A program made the position numbers and the translations under genes. Positions 39,909 through 48,443 of a DNA stretch of 64,000 bases are shown piece after piece. Where the stretch lies: positions 16,281 through 80,280 of the forward strand of contig BJHF01000015.1 of the NCBI GenBank assembly GCA_014191855.1, read 5' to 3'. Every line of letters begins with the position of its first letter. The stretch's first letter is position 1. The notes beneath the pieces are model-generated. The model saw nothing but the letters and a program-made list of their open reading frames with translations, ran no database searches and was not told the origin of the DNA. The DNA is from Deltaproteobacteria bacterium. GTDB taxonomy: Bacteria > Myxococcota_A > UBA796 > SXON01.

Positions 39909-42521
39909 ATGTCGACCGCCGCGCCCGAGCTCCCGCAGTACTACGATGCCCACGCCGCCTTTGCCCGGTACGCAGAGGCCTGGGAGAAGTCTGGGGTCTA
40001 CAGTCCGAATCCGGAGGCTCCAGGCGAGCCGTACAGCATCGTCATCCCGCCGCCGAACGTCACCGGCAGCCTGCACATGGGCCACGCGCTCAACAACACG
40101 CTCCAGGATGTGCTGATCCGGTACAAGCGGATGGATGGCTTCAACGCGGTGTGGATCCCGGGCACCGATCACGCGGGCATCGCCACGCAGTGGATCGTAG
40201 AAAAGCAGCTTCGTGCAAAGGGGATCGACCGTCGTGAGCTGGGTCGGGAGAAGTTCCTTGAGTGTGTGTGGGAGTGGAAGGAGCACTCGGGCGGCACCAT
40301 CGTGCGGCAGCTCAAGCGGCTGGGCGTGAGCTGCGATTGGTCGCGTGAGCGCTTTACGATGGACGAGGGGCTCACCCGCGCCGTGCGTGAGTCGTTCGTG
40401 AAGATGTACGAAGAAGGCCTCATCTACCGGGCCACGCGGCTCATCAACTGGGACCCGGTCGGGCTCACGGCGATTTCGGACCTCGAAGTGGAGACGGAGG
40501 AGAACGTTCAGGGCGAGCTGTGGAGCTTCGCCTACCCGCTCTCCGACGGTAGCGGCGAGATTGTTGTCGCGACGACGCGTCCCGAGACGATGCTCGGGGA
40601 CACGGCAGTGGCCGTTCATCCGCAGGATCCGCGGTATCGGCACCTGATCGGCAAGACGGTGCGGCACCCGCTCCTGGACCGCGCCATCCCCATCGTTGGC
40701 GATGCGATCCTGGTCGATCCTGCTTTTGGGAGCGGCGCCGTGAAGGTAACGCCGGCGCACGACTTCAATGATCACGAGGTCGGCAAGCGCCACAACCTCC
40801 CGATGCTCACAATCTTCACGCTCGATGCGAAGGTAAACGAGATCGGCGGGAAGTACGCCGGGCTTGACCGCTTCGAAGCCCGCAAGCAGATCAAGATCGA
40901 CCTGGAGGCGTTGGGGCTCTTTCGCGGCGCGCAGCTCAACGTGATGACCCTCCCGAAAAGCCAGCGTTCCGGGGCGATCGTCGAGCCGATGGTCTCGACG
41001 CAGTGGTTCGTGAAGATGAAGCCACTTGCTGCGCCGGCGCTCGCGGCGGTCGAGAACGAATTCACCACGTTCCACCCGCGCCAGTGGGAGAACACCTACT
41101 ACGCGTGGCTGCGGGACATCAAGGACTGGTGCATCTCAAGGCAGCTCTGGTGGGGGCACCGGATCCCGGCGTGGCACTGCGCGGATTGCAAGGCCACCAC
41201 CGTGTCGCGTGACGTCGTGACCGTTTGCGGCACCTGCGCGAGCATGAACGTGGCGCAGGACGAAGACGTGCTCGACACCTGGTTCAGCTCGGCCTTGTGG
41301 CCGTTCTCGACGCTGGGGTGGCCGGAAAAGACGGCCGACCTGGCGAAGTGGTACCCGACGAGCGTGCTGATCACCGGCTTCGACATCATCTTCTTCTGGG
41401 TCGCCCGGATGATGTACTCCGGCATCCACCAGATGGGGTCGGTGCCCTTCAAGGACGTGTACATCCACGGCCTCGTGCGCGACGAGCACGGCGACAAGAT
41501 GTCGAAGACCAAGGGAAACGTGGTGGATCCGCTGATCGCCATCGAGAAGCACGGCACCGACGCGTTCCGGATGACCCTGACTTCGCTCGCAGGGCTCGGT
41601 CGCGACCTGCTCTGGAGCGACAAGAACGTGGAGGCGTGGACGCGCTTCCAGAACAAGGTGTGGCAGTCCTTCCGTTTCCTGCGCATGCACGTGGACGAAA
41701 AGCCTGCCTTCGCCGAGCCGGGTCCGATGGACCGATGGATCCTTGCCCGCGCGGGCGTGGCGGTTGGGAACGTGCGCGCCGCGATCGACAGCTACCGGTT
41801 CAACGATGCGACGACCGAGCTGCATCGCTTCATCTGGTACGAGCTCTGCGACTGGTACCTCGAGTTCTCCAAAGCCGCCCTCTACGGCGAGGACGAAGCG
41901 GCGAAGGCCGCCGCGAAGCACACCTTGTGGACGGTCTACTCGACGGTGGCGCGGCTCTTGCACCCGTTCATGCCGTTCCTTGCGGAGGAGCTGTGGCAGA
42001 ACCTGCCGGGGAGCGCAGGGAGCGTGGTAACGGCAGCATACCCGCGGGTTTCTGACTTCCCGGCGGCGGACAGCACGCTCGACGAGGTGGCCCTGCTCCA
42101 GGAAGCGATCGTGGCGGTGCGCCGCGTTCGGGCTGAGAAGGAGCTCTCTGGAAAGGTCCCCCTGGAGCTGGTTTCACACGGGCTTGGGGCCCTGCCGCGG
42201 TACCACGCTGTGCTCGAGGACCTCGCGAACGTAACCGTGGTGGCCGGCGACAAGCCCGAGGCGGCGGCAACGGTGGTGATCCTTGGGATCGAAGGGTGGA
42301 TTCCGCTGGCGGGGGTGCTCGATCTCGACAAGGAGCGCGAGCGCCTGGGCGGTCAGATCGCGAAGGCCCAGAAGTCGGTGGACTTCCTGCGGGGACTCCT
42401 CGGCAATGAGGGCTTCGTCGGGAAGGCCAAGCCCGAGCTGCTGGCGAGCCGCCGCGGGGAATTGGCCGCCGATGAGGCGAAGCTCGCGACGCTCACCGCG
42501 GCGTTGGTCGCTTTGGGCTGA
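39909..42521 (+). CDS. valS: Valine-tRNA ligase
   Basis: An 870-residue class Ia aminoacyl-tRNA synthetase that charges tRNA-Val with valine in the cytoplasm. HMGH at 56-59 is the HIGH motif and KMSKTKGN at about 530 is the KMSKS loop. FNAVWIPGTDHAGIATQ, ATTRPETMLGDTAV (editing domain) and DVLDTWFSSALWPF are characteristic of ValS. A C-terminal coiled-coil arm (LDLDKERERLGGQIAKAQKS) contacts tRNA. Length is normal (usually 860-950). Its 3' end overlaps the convergent Rieske gene by 29 bp, and a hairpin abuts its start. Confidence 0.97.
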   Translation: MSTAAPELPQYYDAHAAFARYAEAWEKSGVYSPNPEAPGEPYSIVIPPPNVTGSLHMGHALNNTLQDVLIRYKRMDGFNAVWIPGTDHAGIATQWIVEKQLRAKGIDRRELGREKFLECVWEWKEHSGGTIVRQLKRLGVSCDWSRERFTMDEGLTRAVRESFVKMYEEGLIYRATRLINWDPVGLTAISDLEVETEENVQGELWSFAYPLSDGSGEIVVATTRPETMLGDTAVAVHPQDPRYRHLIGKTVRHPLLDRAIPIVGDAILVDPAFGSGAVKVTPAHDFNDHEVGKRHNLPMLTIFTLDAKVNEIGGKYAGLDRFEARKQIKIDLEALGLFRGAQLNVMTLPKSQRSGAIVEPMVSTQWFVKMKPLAAPALAAVENEFTTFHPRQWENTYYAWLRDIKDWCISRQLWWGHRIPAWHCADCKATTVSRDVVTVCGTCASMNVAQDEDVLDTWFSSALWPFSTLGWPEKTADLAKWYPTSVLITGFDIIFFWVARMMYSGIHQMGSVPFKDVYIHGLVRDEHGDKMSKTKGNVVDPLIAIEKHGTDAFRMTLTSLAGLGRDLLWSDKNVEAWTRFQNKVWQSFRFLRMHVDEKPAFAEPGPMDRWILARAGVAVGNVRAAIDSYRFNDATTELHRFIWYELCDWYLEFSKAALYGEDEAAKAAAKHTLWTVYSTVARLLHPFMPFLAEELWQNLPGSAGSVVTAAYPRVSDFPAADSTLDEVALLQEAIVAVRRVRAEKELSGKVPLELVSHGLGALPRYHAVLEDLANVTVVAGDKPEAAATVVILGIEGWIPLAGVLDLDKERERLGGQIAKAQKSVDFLRGLLGNEGFVGKAKPELLASRRGELAADEAKLATLTAALVALG

Positions 42522-43491
42522 GCGCTTCGGTCCACCACCGCTGGAAGGCCTCTACGCCCCGCTCGTGCTTGGGCGAGAGGCTCCCCGTTCGGTAAACACC
42601 GGCCGCCAGGTTGCGCTGCACGGCCTCGACCATGCGGCGATCTTCCAGGGTTACCCGGTGGGACATCGCGACCGTTTCGTCGCGGTCGGCCACGCTCGTG
42701 CCTTCCGCGAACAGGTAGGTGTACTCGACGACACAGCGTCCCGGCCCGTCGGGCAGCACCCGCTCCAGGTTCATACCAGATCGGTACACGTTCACGGCCA
42801 CGTTGGGCCACAACCACACCCAGCGGCCGCCGTTCGCCCCCTCTCCCTGAACCTCCGCTGCATGGCTCACCCAGGCCGCTCCCACGTGCACATGGTACGA
42901 TGCGACGTTCACCTCGCGGGCCAGCTCGGGATGCAGGTATGGGATGTGGTGCCCTTCGAGGTAGTTCTCGGCGTACGTCTTCCAGTCGCAAGCCAGGGGG
43001 TGGCGCACGAGACGATCAAACCGGAAGTCTTCGATCGGCACGCCGGCGAGGGGCGAGAGGTCGGGGAGCGGCGGGAGCGCGGTGCCGAGAAAGACGAAGA
43101 CCAACCCTTGTACTTCTGTCGTTTGGATCGGAAACAGGCCGCTCGCCCCGGGATCGCCGCCGAAGTCGGGGGCGCGGAGGAGCCGCCCGTCGAGGCCGTA
43201 CGTCCAGCCGTGGTACGGGCAAACGAGGTGGGTACACTGCGGGCTTTCGTCGTTCCACACCAGCGGCGAGGCGCGGTGGCGGCACACGTTGTGGAAGCCG
43301 CGCAGCGCGCCGTCCTCCCCGCGCACGAGGAGGATCGGCCAGCCGGCGAGCGTGGTGGCGAGGGTGGCGCCAGGCGCCGGCAGGCGGCTCGAATGGGTGA
43401 CGAGCTGCCAGGTGCTCCCGAAGACCGCCGTGCGCTCGGTCAGCGGGGGCGAAACATAGGCGCTCGCGGGCAGGGTTTCGAGGATGGGCAC
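42493..43491 (-). CDS. Rieske non-haem iron oxygenase
   Basis: A 332-residue oxygenase of the aromatic-ring-hydroxylating alpha-subunit type. The Rieske [2Fe-2S] motif is CRHRASPLVW ... CPYHGWTYGLDG (Cys-x-His and Cys-x2-His). The C-terminal catalytic domain has NYLEGHHIPYLHPEL, where two histidines, with a distal acidic residue, bind mononuclear iron. It would activate O2 to hydroxylate or demethylate a substrate, like choline- or carnitine-type monooxygenases. The reductase partner is not encoded nearby. GTG 43491 is preferred because the upstream frame is Arg-rich shadow sequence over the divergent spherulin gene. It overlaps valS tail-to-tail by 29 bp. Substrate unknown. Confidence 0.85.
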   Translation of the reverse strand: MPILETLPASAYVSPPLTERTAVFGSTWQLVTHSSRLPAPGATLATTLAGWPILLVRGEDGALRGFHNVCRHRASPLVWNDESPQCTHLVCPYHGWTYGLDGRLLRAPDFGGDPGASGLFPIQTTEVQGLVFVFLGTALPPLPDLSPLAGVPIEDFRFDRLVRHPLACDWKTYAENYLEGHHIPYLHPELAREVNVASYHVHVGAAWVSHAAEVQGEGANGGRWVWLWPNVAVNVYRSGMNLERVLPDGPGRCVVEYTYLFAEGTSVADRDETVAMSHRVTLEDRRMVEAVQRNLAAGVYRTGSLSPKHERGVEAFQRWWTEALSPKRPTPR

Positions 43492-43526
43492 CCGCCCACT
43501 TAGCCGACCGCCCGATAGGAGGGTCC

Positions 43527-44381
43527 ATGCGATCGTGCGCGATGACGATGTTGCTTGTGCTTGGCTGTTCAACCGGCGCCGAAGATTCGTCGGTCCCCGA
43601 CGATTCGGGGGATAGCGGCGCTTTCGACACAAGTGACAGTGGTGGCGGCGACACCGCCGACACGGCGGACACCGGAGACGTGGTTCTTCCGGGTGATTTG
43701 CGTCTGGCGATTCCCGCGTACGCGTACCCCGGTACCGACGCCTGGAGCGGGTTCGTTGCGGGGGCGGCCGCAACCGGCGGTTTCATCGTGATGAACCCGG
43801 CGAGCGGTCCGGGCAGCGTGATCGACGAGGCCTACGTGAGCGCCGTGGCCGAAGCGCAGGCCCAGGGGGTGATCGTGCTCGGCTACGTGCCGACGGGGTA
43901 CGGCCTGCGCGAGGCCGACGAGGTGGATGGAGACGTGAACCAGTACGCGTTCTGGTACGGCGTAGATGGCATCTTTTTCGACGAGGTCGCGGAGGACTGC
44001 CCTGCGTTCGCCCCGTGGTATGCGGAGCGCGCCGAGGCTGCGAACGTCCTCGACGCGGACGGCGACGCCTTCCTCGCCTACAACCCGGGGGTCATCACGT
44101 GCGCGGACTACCTGGAGGCGGCCGACGTGCTCGTCGTCGCGGAGGATCAGCTTGGGTACCTGCACGACTTCGAGGCCGCGGATTGGATGGCCGCCTACGA
44201 CCCCGGGCGCTTCTGGCTGCTCGCCCATGACACCGGCGCCTCGGTGCTGGGCGACACCCTCCAGTGGGTTCGCGACAACGGGATCGGATGGGTGTACCTG
44301 ACGAATGACCGCATGCCGAACCCCTGGGACGCGCTACCCTCGTATTGGGACGACGAGGTCGCGGCGGTCTCCGCCGACTGA
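43527..44381 (+). CDS. Spherulation-specific family 4 (spherulin-4-like) lipoprotein
   Basis: A 284-residue lipoprotein (MTMLLVLGC) with a Ser/Asp/Gly/Thr linker (DDSGDSGAFDTSDSGG) to about residue 50. The rest is a spherulin-4-like glycoside-hydrolase fold: LRLAIPAYAYPGTDAWSGF, GGFIVMNPASGPGS, VIVLGYVPTGYGLREAD, WYGVDGIFFDEVAEDC, and GYLHDFEAADWMAAYDP. The family has been linked to glycan (galactosaminogalactan) degradation; the acidic residues in FDEVAED are candidate catalysts. The AGGAGGG ribosome-binding site precedes ATG 43527. Divergent from the Rieske gene with 35 bp between. Surface glycan processing is inferred. Confidence 0.85.
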   Translation: MRSCAMTMLLVLGCSTGAEDSSVPDDSGDSGAFDTSDSGGGDTADTADTGDVVLPGDLRLAIPAYAYPGTDAWSGFVAGAAATGGFIVMNPASGPGSVIDEAYVSAVAEAQAQGVIVLGYVPTGYGLREADEVDGDVNQYAFWYGVDGIFFDEVAEDCPAFAPWYAERAEAANVLDADGDAFLAYNPGVITCADYLEAADVLVVAEDQLGYLHDFEAADWMAAYDPGRFWLLAHDTGASVLGDTLQWVRDNGIGWVYLTNDRMPNPWDALPSYWDDEVAAVSAD

Positions 44382-44395
44382 CGCGGCGTCGCAGC

Positions 44396-45730
44396 TCAGA
44401 TCGTGCGGACCTTCTTTGCCAGCTCCGGCGCCGCCGCGCGCGCCTTTACCGTCGCGTTGCGGGCGTCCACGATCCAGCGGGAGTGTTTCAGGACGAAGTC
44501 CCAATCGAAGCTGCGGTGATCGGTGATGACCACCACCGCGTCGGCCTCGGAGAGCGTGGCCGCCGTGAGTGCAACGCTCTGGTATTGCCGCTCCTCGATG
44601 GCCAGGCGCGCGACGAAGGGGTCGTGATACGAAACGTTCGCCTGCTTCCGGGCCAGGTGGGTGATCACCTCCAACGCCGGCGACTCCCGCATGTCCGAGA
44701 TGTCTGGCTTGTACGCCACGCCGAGGATCAGCACCCGGCTTCCCTTCACCGCGCGCTCGGCGTCGTTGAGCACGTCGGTGAGCACCTCCACCACGTGGTC
44801 GGGCATCTTGGAGTTGATCGCATCCGCCAGCTCCACGAACCGGGCAGTGAAGTTGTGAGCCCGTAGCTTCCAGGCCAGGTAATGCGGATCGATGGGGATG
44901 CAGTGCCCCCCGAGTCCCGGCCCGGGTTTGAATGGCATGAAGCCGAACGGCTTGGTGGAGGCCGCCTCGATCACCTCCCACACGTCCAGCCCGAGCTGTC
45001 GGCAGATGAGCGCGAACTCGTTGACAAGGGCGATGTTGACCATTCGAAAGGTGTTTTCGAGCAGCTTCACCGTCTCTGCCGTCGCCGGTGTGCTCACGCG
45101 GTGCACGTGGTCGCAGCAGCGGCGGTACAACGCTTCTGCGGCGTTGCCGCAGAGCGGCGAGCAGCCGCCGACGACCTTCGGCGTGTTGCGAATTCCGTAC
45201 TTCGGATTCCCCGGATCCACGCGCTCGGGCGAGAAGGCAACCGCCACATCCACCCCGACGGTGAGCCCCCGCTCCTCCAACATCGGCACGAGCAGCTCCT
45301 CGGTCGTGCCAGGGTAGGTGGTGCTTTCCAGTACGAACAACTGCCCTTTCCGTGCGTGGGCGCTCACCGCTTGCCCGGCGGCGACGATGTACGAGATGTC
45401 CGGATCCTTGGTCTTGCGAAGCGGCGTGGGTACGCAGATGACCACCGCGTCCGCCCGGGCGACGACCCTCGCGTCGATCCCCGCAACGAACCCCGCTTCC
45501 CGTGCTCGGGCGAGCTGCGCGTCGGAGATGTCCCCCACGTGGGAGCGCCCCTCGTTGAGCTGGGCGCACAAGCCCGCATGAACGTCCAACCCGAGCACCT
45601 CGGCGCCCGACTCGGCGAGCTCCACACACAGGGGCAAGCCGACGTACCCAAGGCCAACGACCACGATCGTTGGGCGGGGGCCGGCGAGCCGCGCGGGTAG
45701 GGAGAGAAGCTCGGCAGAAGCGGTGGACAT
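44396..45730 (-). CDS. UDP-N-acetylhexosamine/nucleotide-sugar dehydrogenase
   Basis: A 444-residue NAD-dependent nucleotide-sugar 6-dehydrogenase of the WecC/WbpA type. The NAD-binding motif is VVGLGYVGLPLCVELAESG, followed by VLESTTYPGTTEELL, VAFSPERVDPGN (substrate binding), KLLENTFRMVNIALVNEF and the active-site region PGLGGHCIPIDPHYLAWK with the catalytic cysteine; the C-terminal UDP-binding domain carries ILGVAYKPDISDMRESPA. It oxidises UDP-GlcNAc or UDP-ManNAc to the uronic acid for surface polysaccharide. The ATG at 45730 is used (an earlier in-frame ATG at 45782 is possible). Divergent from the glycan operon beginning at 45780, 49 bp away. Confidence 0.9.
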   Translation of the reverse strand: MSTASAELLSLPARLAGPRPTIVVVGLGYVGLPLCVELAESGAEVLGLDVHAGLCAQLNEGRSHVGDISDAQLARAREAGFVAGIDARVVARADAVVICVPTPLRKTKDPDISYIVAAGQAVSAHARKGQLFVLESTTYPGTTEELLVPMLEERGLTVGVDVAVAFSPERVDPGNPKYGIRNTPKVVGGCSPLCGNAAEALYRRCCDHVHRVSTPATAETVKLLENTFRMVNIALVNEFALICRQLGLDVWEVIEAASTKPFGFMPFKPGPGLGGHCIPIDPHYLAWKLRAHNFTARFVELADAINSKMPDHVVEVLTDVLNDAERAVKGSRVLILGVAYKPDISDMRESPALEVITHLARKQANVSYHDPFVARLAIEERQYQSVALTAATLSEADAVVVITDHRSFDWDFVLKHSRWIVDARNATVKARAAAPELAKKVRTI

Positions 45731-45779
45731 GCGGTCTCCGGCGGCGGGCGTCGCTAACCCACGATAGGCGCCGCGGCTC

Positions 45780-46748
45780 ATGGCATCCGCTCGACTTCCA
45801 TTGGGCACGATCGTGCGGTGGGCGCTCTCCGCGGTCGCCGTCGGCTTTGCAGCGTGGCAGCTCCGCGCGGCCTGGTCGAGCACCACGATGCCGGTGTTCG
45901 TCGGCTCCTTCAGGGGGGTGACGGCCGTGTTGTCCATCTCCACCGCTGCGCTCCTTTGCCTCGCGACGGTCTCCACGTTCGGGCTCCGCGCGTCGCGGTT
46001 GCTGCCCACCGCCTCATTCCCGAAGCTGTGGTTGTGGTGGATGCGAGTGTGGTTCCCGTCGTATTTTTATCGCTACATCCCCGGCAAGGTGATGCTCGTC
46101 GCCGAGCGGGTGCGCCTCGGAGCGCGCCTGGGCATCCCCCCAGCCACAAGCGTGCTCCTCGTGGTGTGGGAGAGCGGCTTGCTGGTCGCAGGCAGCGCTG
46201 TATTCGGTGCCGTGGGGCTCCTCATTCGGCCGCCGGATGGCGGGTTGGTATCGCCCCCGGCGGTCGTGGCCCTCGCCGCGATTTCGCTTGTGGGATGCCT
46301 CGCGTTCCCGCTCGTTCTGCGCACGATGGTCCGCTGGTTTCCGGCCTTGGGGGCGCGGATCCCGGGCCTTGCGCTTGAGGTGCCGGCCGCTGCCCAGCTC
46401 GGCTTGATCCTCGGGAACGCGGGGTGCTGGTGCCTGCTCGGCGTTTCGTTCGCGCTCACCGCCCGCCTGTTCGAAGGCGGAGGCGACGTCGATGTGGCAT
46501 CACTCGTGATCTGGTTCGTGGGATCCTACGTTGTCGGCCAGGTTTCGAGCGTTACCCCGGCGGGGATCGGCGTACGGGAGGCGGTGCTGGTCGCTGGCCT
46601 CGCGGGCATCGCGCCCGCACCGTTGGTGCTGGCGTGGGCGATCGCCAACCGACTCGTGTTGGCCGCTGTCGAGGGCACGTTGTTGCTCGGCAGCCTCGCC
46701 CTCCCCTTTCCGCAATCTCCGCCGGACGGGGAAGAAGCCACACGTTAG
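45780..46748 (+). CDS. Lysylphosphatidylglycerol synthase-like transmembrane protein (flippase type)
   Basis: A 322-residue membrane protein with about eight transmembrane helices and the LPG_synthase_TM/UPF0104 signature: FPSYFYRYIPGKVMLVAERV, VLLVVWESGLLVAGSAVFGA and the hallmark SSVTPAGIGVREAVLVAGLA. Without an attached LPG synthase domain such proteins are thought to flip lipid-linked sugars or lipids across the inner membrane. It starts a rightward operon with GT2, methyltransferase and GT-C/phosphodiesterase genes, so it probably moves a glycolipid intermediate. The dehydrogenase on the other side of the shared intergenic region may supply its sugar. Confidence 0.85.
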   Translation: MASARLPLGTIVRWALSAVAVGFAAWQLRAAWSSTTMPVFVGSFRGVTAVLSISTAALLCLATVSTFGLRASRLLPTASFPKLWLWWMRVWFPSYFYRYIPGKVMLVAERVRLGARLGIPPATSVLLVVWESGLLVAGSAVFGAVGLLIRPPDGGLVSPPAVVALAAISLVGCLAFPLVLRTMVRWFPALGARIPGLALEVPAAAQLGLILGNAGCWCLLGVSFALTARLFEGGGDVDVASLVIWFVGSYVVGQVSSVTPAGIGVREAVLVAGLAGIAPAPLVLAWAIANRLVLAAVEGTLLLGSLALPFPQSPPDGEEATR

Positions 46749-46771
46749 GCGCCGGCCTCCCCCGCGAGCTC

Positions 46772-47785
46772 ATGGACTACGACGAACCCCGTGCGCTCCG
46801 GCTGCTTGTGATGATGCCGGCGCTCAATGAAGCGGCAACGCTGGCAGGCGTGATCGCCCGAATCCCAAAGTCGTTCGAGGGGATAGCGGAGATCCGCGTG
46901 CTCGTCGTCGACGATGGATCCACGGACGACACGGTGGCGATTGCCCGGGCGGCGGGAGCAAGGGTGATCAGCCACGGTCGCAACCTCGGCGTTGGGATCG
47001 CCCTGCAAACCGGGCTCGCGGAGGCGCTGCGGCTGGGCGTGGACGTGGCGGTGAACATCGACTCCGATGGACAATTCGCCCCGGAAGACATCGCGAAGAT
47101 CATTGTGCCAGTCGTGGAAGGGCAAGCCGATTTCGTCACCGCCTCCCGGTTCCTCGACCCTGCGCTCGTGCCCGAAATGCCGGGCGTGAAGAAGCTCGGG
47201 AACTGGGGGATGGCGCGGATCATCAGCGGCCTCATCGGCCAGCGTTTCGAAGATGTGAGCTGCGGCTTCCGCTGCTACGGCCGGGAAGCGCTGCTTCGAC
47301 TGGTGCTCCTGGGTCGCTTCACCTACACCCAGGAGAGCTTCCTCGTGCTCTCGCAAAAAGGCCTTCGGATGCAGGAGATGCCGATGAAGGTGAGGGGAGT
47401 GCGCGAGTTCGGCAAAAGCCGCATCGCGAGCAACCTCTTCAACTACGCCTGGCGCACCCTCGGCATCATCTTCGGCTTCATTCGAGACTATTCGCCGGCG
47501 CTGCTGTTCAACAACCTCACCGGTGCCCTCGCCCTGAGCTCGCTCGGATTCGGCGGCTTCTTCGTGTGGCATCGGCTGACGTCGGGCGCGTTCACCCCGC
47601 ACATCTGGGCGGGGTTCGTGGCGGCGTTCCTGTTTGGTCTCGCGATCCTGGTGTTCAGTCTGGGTCAGGTGGCGCAGATGATCGCCCGGCTCCGCAGCGT
47701 GCAGGAGCAACAACTCTATCTTGTTCGCCGGTATCTTCCGCGTTTGGGCGATCCGCCCCCCCCTGGAGCCCCCCATGCGGATTGA
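46772..47785 (+). CDS. Family 2 glycosyltransferase with C-terminal membrane helices
   Basis: A 337-residue GT2. LLVMMPALNEAATLAGVIAR begins the fold, IRVLVVDDGSTDDTVAIARA is the donor-binding motif, and NIDSDGQFAPEDIAKI holds the DxD metal motif. SCGFRCYGREALLRL and FTYTQESFLVLSQKGL follow, as in dolichol-phosphate-mannose-synthase-like transferases. Two C-terminal transmembrane segments (TGALALSSLGFGGFFVWH; GFVAAFLFGLAILVFSLG) anchor it. It probably transfers a sugar from a nucleotide to polyprenyl phosphate or a lipid. It overlaps the next gene by 11 nt. Confidence 0.9.
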   Translation: MDYDEPRALRLLVMMPALNEAATLAGVIARIPKSFEGIAEIRVLVVDDGSTDDTVAIARAAGARVISHGRNLGVGIALQTGLAEALRLGVDVAVNIDSDGQFAPEDIAKIIVPVVEGQADFVTASRFLDPALVPEMPGVKKLGNWGMARIISGLIGQRFEDVSCGFRCYGREALLRLVLLGRFTYTQESFLVLSQKGLRMQEMPMKVRGVREFGKSRIASNLFNYAWRTLGIIFGFIRDYSPALLFNNLTGALALSSLGFGGFFVWHRLTSGAFTPHIWAGFVAAFLFGLAILVFSLGQVAQMIARLRSVQEQQLYLVRRYLPRLGDPPPPGAPHAD

Positions 47786-48443
47786 CGCCGAAACGCTGCG
47801 CGAGATGGCCGCGCTGCTACCGCCCGAAGATCGCGACGAGATGGCGATCCCCAGCTACCTCCACAAGAATCCGGCGCTGCGCTGGATGGCGTGGCGGCGC
47901 ATCGAGGTGATGGCGCAGCTCATCGCAACGCACTGCCCGCACGGTGGCCGCGCGCTCGACTTCGGCTGCGGTACGGGCATGCTTTTCGAGGCCGAATTGT
48001 CCCGGGCGAACGAGGTGATCGGGGTCGATCTCGTGCTGAAGGCGGCCGAGCTCTGGACGGCCAAGCGGAAACTCGGCGGCGTACGCCTGATGGCGCCGGA
48101 CGTTGCCATGCGCGAGGTCGAGGCTGCAAGCGTGAACGTAGTCGTGGCCGCGGAGGTGCTTGAACACATCGATGAGCCGACGGAAACCCTGGCCTTCTTT
48201 CGGCGAGTGCTGCGGCACGACGGCTGCCTGCTCGTGAGTCTCCCCACGGAGAACGCGGCATATCGCTTTGGCCGCCGCCTCGCGGGTTTCTCCGGGCACT
48301 ACCACGAACACGACGCGAAGGCGATCGACAAGCGTATTCAGGCGGGCGGCTTCCGCCTCGATTCGTCCTCCTACATCCCGCTGCGCGGGCCGCTGGCGAT
48401 CTACTTCGTCGGGGTGTACCGCCCGGTGGGGAGCGGCGCGTGA
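47775..48443 (+). CDS. SAM-dependent methyltransferase in glycan operon
   Basis: A 222-residue class I methyltransferase. Motif I is ALDFGCGTGMLFEAELSRA, followed by VIGVDLVLKAAELWT (acidic ribose contact), VNVVVAAEVLEHIDEPTETL and LVSLPTENAAYRFGRRLAG. HYHEHDAKAIDKRI is a family feature of small-molecule or glycan methyltransferases. ATG 47775 lies within the end of the GT2 gene (11-nt overlap), and the stop overlaps the following GTG (GTGA). It probably methylates a sugar or lipid made by this operon. Confidence 0.85.
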   Translation: MRIDAETLREMAALLPPEDRDEMAIPSYLHKNPALRWMAWRRIEVMAQLIATHCPHGGRALDFGCGTGMLFEAELSRANEVIGVDLVLKAAELWTAKRKLGGVRLMAPDVAMREVEAASVNVVVAAEVLEHIDEPTETLAFFRRVLRHDGCLLVSLPTENAAYRFGRRLAGFSGHYHEHDAKAIDKRIQAGGFRLDSSSYIPLRGPLAIYFVGVYRPVGSGA

